Assembly: GCA_031290325.1 (NCBI GenBank)
Contig: JAITNU010000229.1
Span: 1 to 22,229, forward strand
Length of the DNA: 22,229 bases
Reading direction: 5' to 3'
DNA from: Treponema sp.
Lineage (GTDB): Bacteria; Spirochaetota; Spirochaetia; Treponematales; Breznakiellaceae
Shown here: piece after piece, positions 13,510-21,586 of the stretch
Layout: each line of letters starts with the position of its first letter
Numbering within the stretch: position 1 is the first letter of the stretch
Translations under genes and position numbers: made by a program
Notes under the pieces: generated by a model
Told to the model about the DNA's origin: nothing
Seen by the model: the letters and a program-made list of their open reading frames with translations, nothing else
Database searches by the model: none

Positions 13510-14454
13510 ATGTCGAAGATTGCAAAACGACTGACGGATCTGGTGGGCAATACGCCGCTTCTGGAACTTGCCAATTTCAGTGAATCAAAGCAGTTGGGGG
13601 CACGGCTCCTTGCCAAGCTGGAATATTTCAATCCCCTGGCCTCGGTGAAGGATCGCATTGGCTACGCCCTTATCAAGGATGCCGAGGAGCGGGGACTGAT
13701 TAATAAGGATACGGTCATCATTGAGCCTACCAGCGGAAATACCGGTATCGCCCTGGCCTTTGTTGCGGCGGCAAAGAAATACCAGATCATCCTTACTATG
13801 CCCGAAACTATGAGCCTTGAGCGGCGTAACTTGTTAACGGCCCTGGGTGCGCAGCTCATCCTTACCCCTGGTAGTGAAGGGATGAAGGGCGCCATAGCCA
13901 AGGCAAAGGAACTGGCCGCTCAGATCCCCAATTCCTATATTCCCGGCCAATTCGACAATCCGGCGAACCCCCAGATTCACCGGCTGACCACGGCCATTGA
14001 AATCTGGAACGATACCGACGGTGAAGTGGACATCTTTGTCAGCGGTGTTGGTACCGGAGGCACGATCACCGGTGTGGGAGAGGTGTTAAAGCAAAACAAG
14101 CCGGGGATCAGGATTGTGGCGGTAGAACCCTTTGATTCGCCGGTGCTTTCCGGTGGCACCCCAGGCTCCCACAAAATTCAGGGCATTGGTCCGGGGTTTA
14201 TTCCCAATGTTTTGAACACCAAAATCATTGATGAAGTCTTGGGGGTTAAAAATGAAGATGCCTTCAGAACCGGCAGGGAATTGGCCTCAGAAGAGGGGCT
14301 GGTGGTAGGTATTTCTTCTGGCGCCGCAGTGTATGCCGCAGCGGAAATCGCCAAACGCCCGAAAAACGCCGGCAAAACCATAGTGGTACTGTTGCCCGAC
14401 ACCGGGGAACGGTACTTGTCAACGCCCTTATTTAATGAAGGCGGTATTGGTTGA
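13510..14454 (+). CDS. cysK: Cysteine synthase (O-acetylserine sulfhydrylase)
   Basis: A 314-residue PLP enzyme making cysteine from O-acetylserine and sulfide. The PLP lysine is K47 in NPLASVKDR, the substrate loop is TSGNTG (74-79), and the phosphate-binding glycine run is GVGTGGTITG. The C-terminal LLPDTGERYLST is typical of CysK. It is in operon with YezD copy 1, the ATPase and the upstream transporter, so it would capture sulfide or thiol released by the upstream reductase. GGGAGG precedes the ATG. The downstream 10-bp inverted repeat without a T run (14474-14514) is a weak end signal. Confidence 0.93.
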   Translation: MSKIAKRLTDLVGNTPLLELANFSESKQLGARLLAKLEYFNPLASVKDRIGYALIKDAEERGLINKDTVIIEPTSGNTGIALAFVAAAKKYQIILTMPETMSLERRNLLTALGAQLILTPGSEGMKGAIAKAKELAAQIPNSYIPGQFDNPANPQIHRLTTAIEIWNDTDGEVDIFVSGVGTGGTITGVGEVLKQNKPGIRIVAVEPFDSPVLSGGTPGSHKIQGIGPGFIPNVLNTKIIDEVLGVKNEDAFRTGRELASEEGLVVGISSGAAVYAAAEIAKRPKNAGKTIVVLLPDTGERYLSTPLFNEGGIG

Positions 14455-14473
14455 AGCATTGAGCGGGATCTGG

Positions 14474-14514
14474 ATAGGGTAGTACATCTGCTGTGGTATC
14501 AAGCACTACCCTAT
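14474..14514 (+). other. Inverted repeat after cysK
   Basis: ATAGGGTAGT (14474-14483) is perfectly complementary to ACTACCCTAT (14505-14514) across a 21-base loop. It lacks a T run; it may be a processing site or a protein site rather than a terminator. Confidence 0.5.
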
Positions 14515-14539
14515 TAGCACAGGATCATTGCAAGATAGG

Positions 14540-14749
14540 ATGAACAAAATTATATACCAAAAGAAACAGTATAAAGATTATCGGCGCTTATTGCTTGAAA
14601 AAATTAAAGGCATATCAAATGGATATATTTCGATTGTCAAGCAGGACAACAAAATAGTGCAAATTAATATATGCGATAGAATTGAAAACGGCAGCGTGAT
14701 CCTATCGGATCAATCCGCAAATTGCGCGAATTATCACGAAACAGGTTAA
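14540..14749 (+). CDS. Divergent YezD-like (DUF2292) small protein, copy 2
   Basis: A 69-residue frame whose middle, LEKIKGISNGYISIVKQDN followed by KIVQIN, follows the same helix-G-strand-strand pattern as copy 1 (SVQHGSVTLIIQNGKVVQIE). The DNA is strikingly AT-rich compared with the genes around it, which points to separate origin or relaxed constraint. The start is uncertain: ATG at 14540 has no clear ribosome site; an in-frame TTG at 14528 has AGGA ahead at the right distance. Its last 20 residues do not match the family. It could be a degraded duplicate. Confidence 0.5.
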   Translation: MNKIIYQKKQYKDYRRLLLEKIKGISNGYISIVKQDNKIVQINICDRIENGSVILSDQSANCANYHETG

Positions 14750-14807
14750 TCTCCTGCCGAACTCAAACGGTTTTACAATATAATCACAAAGAACGAAAAC
14801 GAAAACT

Positions 14808-14872
14808 ATAGGGTGGCCGGGAATCTGCACCCACCGGTCTTTCGGTGATGGCGAAAAAGCCCATTTAAAAAG
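14808..14872 (+). other. Structured GC-rich island in an AT-rich intergenic stretch
   Basis: Between AT-rich flanks lies a compact block with pairings GGGTG/CACCC (14811-14832), CACCG/CGGTG around GTCTTT, and GGC-AAAAA-GCC. It may be an RNA element, but it precedes the canonical promoter at 14898-14926, so it would not be part of the yqeC mRNA. The rest of 14750-14937 holds no gene that I can see. Confidence 0.3.
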
Positions 14873-14897
14873 GTTTCTCATGGTTATGACAAAATAA

Positions 14898-14926
14898 TTG
14901 ACTCTGAGCGTAAGATATTTTATACT
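14898..14926 (+). promoter_or_regulatory. Sigma-70-type promoter for the yqeC-moa genes
   Basis: TTGACT (14898-14903), exactly 17 bases, then TATACT (14921-14926). Transcription would start near 14933, giving a leader of about 40 bases to the preferred yqeC start at 14974. Confidence 0.75.
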
Positions 14927-14973
14927 CAAGAAGCTTCATGCAGGATACAGCAATTTCAAGGAGCAGCAATTAT

Positions 14974-15762
14974 ATGGAACTCATTAACCTGGTGGGCAAA
15001 TCCTGTCCTATGAACGAAGCATTACACACGTTCTTTGAACATGAAGGACGCCCGGTTATAACCGTTATTGGCAGCGGTGGGAAAACTTCCCTCATCTGGT
15101 ATCTCGCCCGGAAAAGGGACCGCTTGTGTACCCTGGTTACCACCACCACCAAGATGGGGGTGCCGCCGCCTGGGGCAAAACGGTATGATCATTTTTTAAA
15201 GTACGAAGCGGATGCATCCCAGGTCCCTGCTCCAGGCGTAACCCTTGCGGTGGATACCTCTGGCGGTAAATTGGTAGCCCTGCCGCCAGAGGCGCTGGAA
15301 GCGATGGTTCGCCAGTATGACTATGTGTTGATTGAGGGGGACGGTTCCCGGCAACTGCCCCTGAAAGCCTGGGCTGCTTATGAACCGGTGGTCCCTGACT
15401 ATACCACCCTAACCGTGGGTATCCTTCCTCTGTGGCCTGTGGGTATGGCCGTTTCGCAGACCATCATACACCGGCTCCCGCTTTTTTCCGCCCTGACCGG
15501 CCTGGGGGAAGGCGAAGTCCTCAGCCTCGGCGCCCTGGTGCCAGTGCTTACCGGCGGGAATTCGGCCTTGGGCAAGGGGCTTTTCAGTGCTGCTCAGGGC
15601 AAACGGGTGCTGTTTTTCAATCAGACTGAGGATGAAAAGACCCTGGACCAGGCACGGGAACTCCTCTCCCTGCTCCCCCGGTCTTTTCTGGAGACCCTCT
15701 CGATGGTTATCGCGGGCAGCGTGCGGCAGGAACGGGCCGTTCTGCTCTGGAGGGCGGTATAA
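14974..15762 (+). CDS. yqeC: YqeC-family selenium-dependent hydroxylase accessory protein
   Basis: A 262-residue member of the YqeC family, associated with maturation of selenium-dependent molybdenum hydroxylases and often placed beside molybdopterin genes. Visible features are a nucleotide-loop-like VIGSGGKTS (31-39), TLVTTTTKMG and VLIEGDGSRQLPLKAW. I prefer the ATG at 14974, which has AAGGAG about 10 bases ahead and falls after the mapped promoter; an in-frame ATG at 14938 would add 12 residues and would sit almost at the transcription start. Its stop shares a base with the moaC ATG (TAATG). The precise reaction is not established. A selenium-molybdenum enzyme elsewhere in the genome is implied. 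Confidence 0.82.
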   Translation: MELINLVGKSCPMNEALHTFFEHEGRPVITVIGSGGKTSLIWYLARKRDRLCTLVTTTTKMGVPPPGAKRYDHFLKYEADASQVPAPGVTLAVDTSGGKLVALPPEALEAMVRQYDYVLIEGDGSRQLPLKAWAAYEPVVPDYTTLTVGILPLWPVGMAVSQTIIHRLPLFSALTGLGEGEVLSLGALVPVLTGGNSALGKGLFSAAQGKRVLFFNQTEDEKTLDQARELLSLLPRSFLETLSMVIAGSVRQERAVLLWRAV

Positions 15763-16265
15763 TGGAGTTGACGCATTTTGACAGCCAGGGGAACGCGATC
15801 ATGGTTGATGTGGGGGGCAAGCCCTTAACAAAGCGTGAAGCGGTCGCCAAGGGACACATTACGATGAGTCGTGAAGCCCTCGGTAAGGTGAAGGATGGGA
15901 CCATGGCCAAGGGGGATGTGCTGGGGGTTGCCCGGCTCGCGGGGATCATGGCGGCGAAGAAAACGGCGGAACTCATTCCCCTCTGCCATATCATCGGCCT
16001 TGCTCAGGTACGGGTTGATTTTACGATACAGGAAGCAGCTTCCGGGATAGAAGCGGTGTGCATTGCGACGGCCCAGGGGCAGACCGGGGTCGAGATGGAG
16101 GCCCTGACCGGTGTTTCCGTTGCGCTGCTTACCATATATGATATGTGTAAGGCGCTTGATAAATCCATGGAGCTGGGAGGTATCCATTTATGCAGGAAAA
16201 GCGGAGGGAAAAGCGGTGAGTATTATCGCAGGGAAGCAATTTCAACTGAAACGCCATCAACCTAA
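15762..16265 (+). CDS. moaC: Cyclic pyranopterin monophosphate synthase
   Basis: A 167-residue MoaC. It turns the MoaA product into cyclic pyranopterin monophosphate, the second half of step one in molybdopterin synthesis. The family signatures are all present: ELIPLCH with H76, GVEMEALTGVSVALLTIYDM with D127 and K130 (the positions of the E. coli catalytic Asp128/Lys131), and KSGGKSGEY at the end. The usual LCHP is LCHI here. It overlaps yqeC by one base and is followed by moaA after 26 bases. Confidence 0.93.
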   Translation: MELTHFDSQGNAIMVDVGGKPLTKREAVAKGHITMSREALGKVKDGTMAKGDVLGVARLAGIMAAKKTAELIPLCHIIGLAQVRVDFTIQEAASGIEAVCIATAQGQTGVEMEALTGVSVALLTIYDMCKALDKSMELGGIHLCRKSGGKSGEYYRREAISTETPST

Positions 16266-16291
16266 GCGGGAAGGTCCTATGGAAAGCCCCT

Positions 16292-17263
16292 ATGATTGAT
16301 CAGTACGGTAGGACTATCGACTATATGCGGGTATCAATAACCAACCGCTGTAACCTGCGTTGCGTCTATTGTATGCCCCCTGGTTCCCCCACGCTTCCGG
16401 CTGGGGAACCCCTCTCATACCCCGAGATCCTCCGCGTCTGCGAGGCGGCGGCGGCCTGCGACATTCGGTTCATCAAGATCACCGGGGGCGAGCCTTTGCT
16501 GCGGGCGGGTTGTTCTGCCTTTATCGGGGAGCTGAAAAAGACAGGGGGGATAGAAAAGGTAACCCTCACGACCAACGGGGTGCTGTTGACGAAACACCTT
16601 GACGCGCTCCTTGAGGCCGGCATTGATGGCGTGAACATCAGCCTTGACAGCCTGAACCGGGAGCGGCTTAAGGGGATCACCTCTTTCGATGTGTTAGATC
16701 CGGTGATGGAGGCCATTAATGAGAGCCTCAAGCGTCATATTAACCTCAAGATCAACGCGGTCCTGGCCGGTACGGACCAGGAGATGGTGGGATGGAAGGA
16801 ACTGGTGGAGCTTGCCAGGGATACGCCCCTCAGTGTACGGTTTATCGAGATGATGCCCATTGGTTACGGCAAGCAATTCATGGGATCCGGCAATGATCTG
16901 CTCCTTGACTATCTCAGGGTCGAATACCCTGGGATTGAAGGGGATACGTTGCGCCATGGACAAGGCCCGGCGGTGTATTACACTATCCCCGGTTTCAAGG
17001 GGAGTGTGGGGTTCATCAGCGCCATGTCCGGACGCTTTTGCTCGGTCTGTAACCGCATACGGCTCACTGCAGAGGGATTCCTGAAACCCTGCTTGTGTTA
17101 TAAAGAAGGAATCGACTTAAAACCAATGCTGCAAACCGGCGGAGACCTGCGGCGGGGTATTGAACAGGCAATCGCCATGAAGCCCTATTCCCATTGTTTT
17201 GATGACCTTCAGAATACCGGGGAAAGGCTTGAACAGGAACCGATGATTGCTATTGGAGGATAA
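16292..17263 (+). CDS. moaA: GTP 3',8-cyclase (radical SAM)
   Basis: A 323-residue MoaA. The radical-SAM cluster is C20-x3-C24-x2-C27 in NRCNLRCVYC; the second cluster is C250-x2-C253-x13-C267. The ITGGEPLLR SAM motif and a C-terminal Gly-Gly, needed in this family to reach the active site, are present. It turns GTP into the cyclic intermediate used by MoaC. It starts at ATG 16292, preceded by a weak GGAAAG site, and ends 4 bases before the next gene. Confidence 0.95.
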   Translation: MIDQYGRTIDYMRVSITNRCNLRCVYCMPPGSPTLPAGEPLSYPEILRVCEAAAACDIRFIKITGGEPLLRAGCSAFIGELKKTGGIEKVTLTTNGVLLTKHLDALLEAGIDGVNISLDSLNRERLKGITSFDVLDPVMEAINESLKRHINLKINAVLAGTDQEMVGWKELVELARDTPLSVRFIEMMPIGYGKQFMGSGNDLLLDYLRVEYPGIEGDTLRHGQGPAVYYTIPGFKGSVGFISAMSGRFCSVCNRIRLTAEGFLKPCLCYKEGIDLKPMLQTGGDLRRGIEQAIAMKPYSHCFDDLQNTGERLEQEPMIAIGG

Positions 17264-17267
17264 GAAT

Positions 17268-18218
17268 ATGGGAACCATAAAGGCTATTTGCATTAGTGAC
17301 AAAAAAGGTACCGCAAAGTACGGTGTTGAAAAGGCGGAGTTCAAGGTGGACTTCGGGATTGGGGGAGATGCTCACGGGGGGAACTGGCACCGGCAGGTCA
17401 GCCTGCTTTCCGCTGAAACCATCGCGGCCTTTCGGGCAAAGGGGGCGGATGTACAGCCTGGTGCCTTTGGGGAAAACCTCATCATCGAGGGGCTTGATCT
17501 CAAACCGGTGCCTGTAGGAACCCGCTTTCATATAGGGGAGGTGCTCCTGGAAGTAACCCAGATCGGAAAGGAATGTCATACCCACTGCGCCATTTACCGG
17601 GTCATGGGTGACTGCATCATGCCCCGGGAAGGCTTGTTCGCCAAGGTGCTTCATCCGGGTACGGTCGCGGTCGGGGATGGGATAAGCGCAGAATACCCGA
17701 GCGACCGGTCCTTTACTGCCGCGGTGATCACCTTGAGCGATAAAGGTTCTGTGGGAGCCCGGGTTGATGAGAGCGGCCCGGTTGTTGCGGAATTACTGAA
17801 AACCGCAGGTTATGAGGTAGTCGAGACCATGCTGCTGCCGGATGAACAAAAGGAGCTGGAAGGGGCGCTGATAAATTTTGCGGACCGGCGGCAGGTGAGC
17901 CTCGTGGTAACCACCGGCGGCACGGGATTTTCAGTGCGGGACCGTACCCCCGAAGCTACCCTGGCGGTGGCCACAAGAAACGCCCCGGGCATTGCGGAAG
18001 CGATCCGCTATGGTTCCCTGGGGATTACCAAACGGGCCATGTTGGGACGGGGCGTCTCGGTGATCCGGGGCCAAACCCTGATCATCAACCTCCCTGGTAG
18101 CGTGAAGGGAGTACGGGAAAGCCTGGGCTTTATTATCGGGGAACTGGAACACGGCATACGGATATTGCGGGGAAGCGCTTCCGAATGTGGACAGGGGCCT
18201 GTTGCCCTACGCCCCTAA
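17268..18218 (+). CDS. MOSC domain-MogA/MoaB fusion protein
   Basis: A 316-residue two-domain protein. Residues 1-145 are a MOSC domain, with GGDAHGG, the VSLLSAE segment and GAFGENL, and the key cysteine in GKECHTHC. Residues 148-316 are a MogA/MoaB-type molybdopterin adenylyltransferase, with VVTTGGTGFSVRDRTPEA and INLPGSVKGVRE. MogA activates molybdopterin with AMP before molybdate insertion; MOSC domains handle sulfur or molybdenum cofactor delivery. The fusion is known in several anaerobes. I start at ATG 17268, which has GGAGG 8 bases ahead, inside the end of moaA; the in-frame codon at 17247 would overlap moaA. Confidence 0.9.
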   Translation: MGTIKAICISDKKGTAKYGVEKAEFKVDFGIGGDAHGGNWHRQVSLLSAETIAAFRAKGADVQPGAFGENLIIEGLDLKPVPVGTRFHIGEVLLEVTQIGKECHTHCAIYRVMGDCIMPREGLFAKVLHPGTVAVGDGISAEYPSDRSFTAAVITLSDKGSVGARVDESGPVVAELLKTAGYEVVETMLLPDEQKELEGALINFADRRQVSLVVTTGGTGFSVRDRTPEATLAVATRNAPGIAEAIRYGSLGITKRAMLGRGVSVIRGQTLIINLPGSVKGVRESLGFIIGELEHGIRILRGSASECGQGPVALRP

Positions 18219-18230
18219 GTTTCTTATTAT
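18202..18230 (+). promoter_or_regulatory. Candidate promoter for the ClpP-type gene
   Basis: TTGCCC (18202-18207), 17 bases, then TATTAT (18225-18230); a second -10-like TATAAG follows at 18235-18240. It lies across the end of the MOSC-MogA gene. The match is moderate and readthrough from the molybdopterin operon is also possible. Confidence 0.4.
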
Positions 18231-18265
18231 ATTGTATAAGAGTCTTGTTTTTTGGAGGAACATTG

Positions 18266-18874
18266 ATGAATCACGATGAATATATGCACGAAGAAGAGGA
18301 GGAGGAAGCTCAAGAAGAGGCCAAACAAGGTCCTGATCCGCTTTTGAATAAGATGCTTAAAACCCGGACCATCTTGCTTTCCGGGGAAATAAAAAAAGAC
18401 CTCGCCGAACGGACTATCCGCCAATTGCTGCTGTTGGAAGATATGGGGGAGGAACCTATCCGTATTTTTATCGACTCCCCTGGGGGGGACGCCGACGCGG
18501 GGTACGCCATCTTTGATATGATCCGCTTTGTTAAACCCCCGGTATGGACTATCGGCATGGGCCTGGTTGCCAGCGCGGCAGCTATTATTCAGCTTGCCAG
18601 TCCTCAAGAACGGCGGGTGGGCCTGCCAAACAGTCATTACCTCATCCATCAGCCCCTTTCGGGCATTCGGGGGGTTGCCACGGACATCGAAATCCATGCC
18701 CGGGAACTGGATAAACTGCGGGAAAAGATAAACCGCCTCATTGCTGAGGAAACCGGCATCCTCTACACCCAGGTTGAACACGATACGGACCGGGACTATT
18801 GGATGAACGCCGAAGAAGCGGTCCACTACGGCCTCATCTCCCGGGTCGTTACCCACCGGAGTGAACTCGTATAA
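18266..18874 (+). CDS. clpP: ClpP-type ATP-dependent protease proteolytic subunit
   Basis: A 202-residue member of the ClpP family. The catalytic triad is S103 (LVASAAA), H128 (LIHQP) and D177 (DTDRD), with the same spacing as E. coli ClpP (25 and 49 residues). IDSPGGD forms the handle region. The N-terminus is unusual: residues 9-20 are nearly all Glu/Gln, in place of the ordinary propeptide and axial loop. This suggests a second paralogue with a specialised role or Clp partner rather than the main ClpP. A strong TTGGAGGAA site precedes the ATG. Confidence 0.88.
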   Translation: MNHDEYMHEEEEEEAQEEAKQGPDPLLNKMLKTRTILLSGEIKKDLAERTIRQLLLLEDMGEEPIRIFIDSPGGDADAGYAIFDMIRFVKPPVWTIGMGLVASAAAIIQLASPQERRVGLPNSHYLIHQPLSGIRGVATDIEIHARELDKLREKINRLIAEETGILYTQVEHDTDRDYWMNAEEAVHYGLISRVVTHRSELV

Positions 18875-18880
18875 AGATTA

Positions 18881-18934
18881 CACCGATGAGTGCGGATAGT
18901 ATCGAAAAGCACCCTTCATCCGTGTTCATCGGTG
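18881..18934. terminator. Bidirectional hairpin between clpP and the channel gene
   Basis: CACCGATGAGTGCGGAT (18881-18897) pairs with ATCCGTGTTCATCGGTG (18918-18934) over 17 positions including wobbles, between two converging genes. No long T run is seen. The wording resembles a CATCCGTGTTCATCGGTG-type repeat that I believe recurs in spirochaete and other genomes; its copy number cannot be seen here. Confidence 0.5.
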
Positions 18935-18936
18935 GA

Positions 18937-20223
18937 CTATTTACCGGTAAGGGTCGCAATATCCCAACTCGATGGCTGTTGGAAGGGTCGTAAGCCGAAT
19001 TCGGGCAGTACCCCCAGGAGATGCTCAATGATATCCGCCTGTATTTGCTCGTAATATATCCACTGGGTGTTGGTACAGAAACAGTAGATTTCAAGGGGAA
19101 GTCCCTGGGGTTCTGGAGCAAGATAGCGGGCCATGTGGATCAGGTCCTTTGAAGTCTGGGGATGTTCCGCAAGATAGGCTTTCACATAGGCGAGGTACAG
19201 GTTTATATTCATGAATCCCTCGGTAAAACGACCGTCCACAATCTCTATACCTTCAGGAATATCCTCGGTCCCATTATGTTGCACGATTTCATTGCGTTTC
19301 GTGGTTATATGTTCAGAAAGAAGCCTCAGCTTTGACAGACGGCTCATTTCATCATGAGAAAGCAGCCGAATCGTACGCATATCAAGAAAAATCGCCCGTT
19401 TTATACGGCGCCCCCCTGAAGTAAACATGCTCCGGTAGTTTTTAAAACTGTCTGAAACAAGGGCGTAGAGGGGAACCGTAGTAATCGTATTGTCCCAGTT
19501 CTTAACCATGATAGATTGCAGGGTCATATCAATAACACTTCCATCCGCCTCATGTTTAGGCATTTCAATCCAGTCCCCAATACGCACCATATCATTGCTG
19601 GAAAGCTGCATACTGGCCACCAGACCCATGAGAGGGTCCTTAAAAACCAGCATCAGCACCGCACTCATGGCGCCGAGTCCGCCGAGAATACCGAGGGGAG
19701 ATACATTAGCCAATACGGTAATGGCCAGGATGATGCCAATGATGTATACCAATACCTTGATCATCTGGAGATAGCCCTTAATAGGCCGCTTCTTGGCGTT
19801 TTCATCATTGGCGCTCTGATATATCAGATTCAACCCATCGAGAACCGCCGCAACCGTATGAGCTACCATAACCGCCAGGTAAGCCAGGAGACAGCGGGAT
19901 ATACCTTCAGTCAGGATACCCTTGAAAGGTACAAAAATAGGGAACAGCATGTACAGTAACACCGGGGAGATGATACGGGCAAAACGCCTGAAAAAACCGC
20001 TTTCAAGCAATTGATCATCCCAGATGGCCTTGGTGTGTTTTACGACAATGGGGATGATCTTGGAAAAGGTGAAACGCACCAACCGTTCAGACAACGCGGC
20101 AATACCCAGGAGGCAGAGCACGGAAATACCGATACTGATACCCTCTGAAAGGTGGTCTAAACCCTCCACTTCCTCATAGAGGATAGGCGACATAATACTA
20201 TTGATAAATTCTACTACATTCAT
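18937..20223 (-). CDS. YbdG/MscS-family mechanosensitive channel
   Basis: A 428-residue membrane protein of the small-conductance mechanosensitive channel superfamily, closest in layout to YbdG. N-terminal hydrophobic segments occur near residues 30-48, 82-100, 106-125 and 148-170. The pore-lining helix and the following beta domain are recognisable in GGLGAMSAVLMLVFKDPL, then DWIEMP and VKNWDNTITTVP. GRRIKRAIFLD and a long C-terminal soluble part are also YbdG-like. It would release solutes on hypo-osmotic shock. It follows ffh by 13 bases on the same strand, with AGGGG ahead of its ATG. Confidence 0.85.
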   Translation of the reverse strand: MNVVEFINSIMSPILYEEVEGLDHLSEGISIGISVLCLLGIAALSERLVRFTFSKIIPIVVKHTKAIWDDQLLESGFFRRFARIISPVLLYMLFPIFVPFKGILTEGISRCLLAYLAVMVAHTVAAVLDGLNLIYQSANDENAKKRPIKGYLQMIKVLVYIIGIILAITVLANVSPLGILGGLGAMSAVLMLVFKDPLMGLVASMQLSSNDMVRIGDWIEMPKHEADGSVIDMTLQSIMVKNWDNTITTVPLYALVSDSFKNYRSMFTSGGRRIKRAIFLDMRTIRLLSHDEMSRLSKLRLLSEHITTKRNEIVQHNGTEDIPEGIEIVDGRFTEGFMNINLYLAYVKAYLAEHPQTSKDLIHMARYLAPEPQGLPLEIYCFCTNTQWIYYEQIQADIIEHLLGVLPEFGLRPFQQPSSWDIATLTGK

Positions 20224-20236
20224 AATGATTCCCCTA

Positions 20237-21586
20237 TCATCGGAGGCCCCCTTGCAGACGGGACATCATGGCCTGGGCTGCTGCAGGGTTCCGGTTCATC
20301 TTGGACATCTTCTTCATCATGGTCCGCATCTTCTCAAACTTCTTGAGGAGGCGGGCCACTTCGGCCACGGAGGTACCGGACCCCCGGGCTATGCGGGTAC
20401 GGCGGGAGGGACCTATGATGAGGTGGTTCGCCCGTTCTTTCCGGGTCATGGAGGAGAGCATGGCCTCCTGGGCTTTGAAATCCTCCTTATCGATATCCTC
20501 CTCCCGTATCTGTCCGGCCATACCGGGGATCATATCCAGCATGGATTGAAGGGAACCTATCTTCTTGACCGACCGGAGCTGGTTCAGCCAGTCTTCCAGG
20601 GTAAAGGTCTCCTTCTCCATCTTCTGCTGCAGGGCTTCCGCTTCTTTTTTATTAATAACCCCCTGGGCCTTTTCCACGAGGCTCACTACATCCCCCATAC
20701 CCAGGATACGTCCGGCGATACGGTCCGGGTGGAAGGGTTCAAGGTCATCGGGCTTTTCCCCGGTCCCGATGAACTTGAGGGGCTTGCCCGTGATGGTCTT
20801 GAGGGAGAGTGCCGCGCCTCCGCGGGTATCCGAGTCGAATTTGGTGAGGATAACCCCGGTGAGGCCGATTTTTTCGTCAAAGGTCTTGGCAATATCCACC
20901 GCAGACTGGCCGGTCATGGCATCCGCCACCAGGAGGAGTTCATCCGGGCTTGAGGCATCCTTGAGCCGGGCAAGTTCCGCCATCATGTCCTCGTCTATCT
21001 GGAGCCGTCCGGTGGTATCAATGATCATAGTATCGATCAGGTTCTTCCTGGCCCAGTTGAAGGCTTCCCGGTACACCTTAACGCTATTCCGGGCACCATC
21101 CTCTTTGTAGACCGGCACGGCTATTTGGCCGGCGAGGATCGCAAGCTGTTCCATAGCCGCAGGCCGTACCAGGTCGCAGGCCACGAGCATGGGCTTTCTC
21201 CCCTCTTTTTTAAGCCGCAGGGCCAGCTTCGCGGAACTGGTGGTCTTTCCTGACCCTTGAAGCCCCAGCATGAGGATCACCGAAAGGGTATCAGGCCCTT
21301 TTAAGCGGAGGTCCTGTTTGGCATCTCCCAGGAAGGACACCAGCTTATCATGGACGATCTTGACAAACTGCTGTCCCGGATCCACCGAGCGGAGGACCTT
21401 CTCCCCCTTGGCTTCTTCTATGGTGGCATTGACAAAGCGGCGAACCACCCGGAGGTTTACATCAGCCTCCAAGAGGGCCATCTTAATAATATCCACCGCA
21501 TCATCAATGTTTTTTTCCGTAATTGTTGCCTTGCCTGAAATGAGGCGCAGGGCATCGGACACTTTCTGGGTAAGTTTATCTAACAT
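20237..21586 (-). CDS. ffh: Signal recognition particle protein (SRP54 homologue)
   Basis: A 449-residue Ffh. The N domain is residues 1-90 and the G domain about 100-295, with GLQGSGKTT (108-116), DTTGRLQIDE, TKFDSDTRGG and GTGEKPDDL. The M domain runs from about 330 to the methionine-rich end, where MMKKMSKM and QAMMSRLQGG would bind SRP RNA and signal sequences. With 4.5S RNA and FtsY it targets membrane proteins. The length is normal. AGGA lies about 15 bases before the ATG. Further upstream the leader carries a 14-base match to the 3' end of 16S rRNA (see findings). Confidence 0.97.
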   Translation of the reverse strand: MLDKLTQKVSDALRLISGKATITEKNIDDAVDIIKMALLEADVNLRVVRRFVNATIEEAKGEKVLRSVDPGQQFVKIVHDKLVSFLGDAKQDLRLKGPDTLSVILMLGLQGSGKTTSSAKLALRLKKEGRKPMLVACDLVRPAAMEQLAILAGQIAVPVYKEDGARNSVKVYREAFNWARKNLIDTMIIDTTGRLQIDEDMMAELARLKDASSPDELLLVADAMTGQSAVDIAKTFDEKIGLTGVILTKFDSDTRGGAALSLKTITGKPLKFIGTGEKPDDLEPFHPDRIAGRILGMGDVVSLVEKAQGVINKKEAEALQQKMEKETFTLEDWLNQLRSVKKIGSLQSMLDMIPGMAGQIREEDIDKEDFKAQEAMLSSMTRKERANHLIIGPSRRTRIARGSGTSVAEVARLLKKFEKMRTMMKKMSKMNRNPAAAQAMMSRLQGGLR

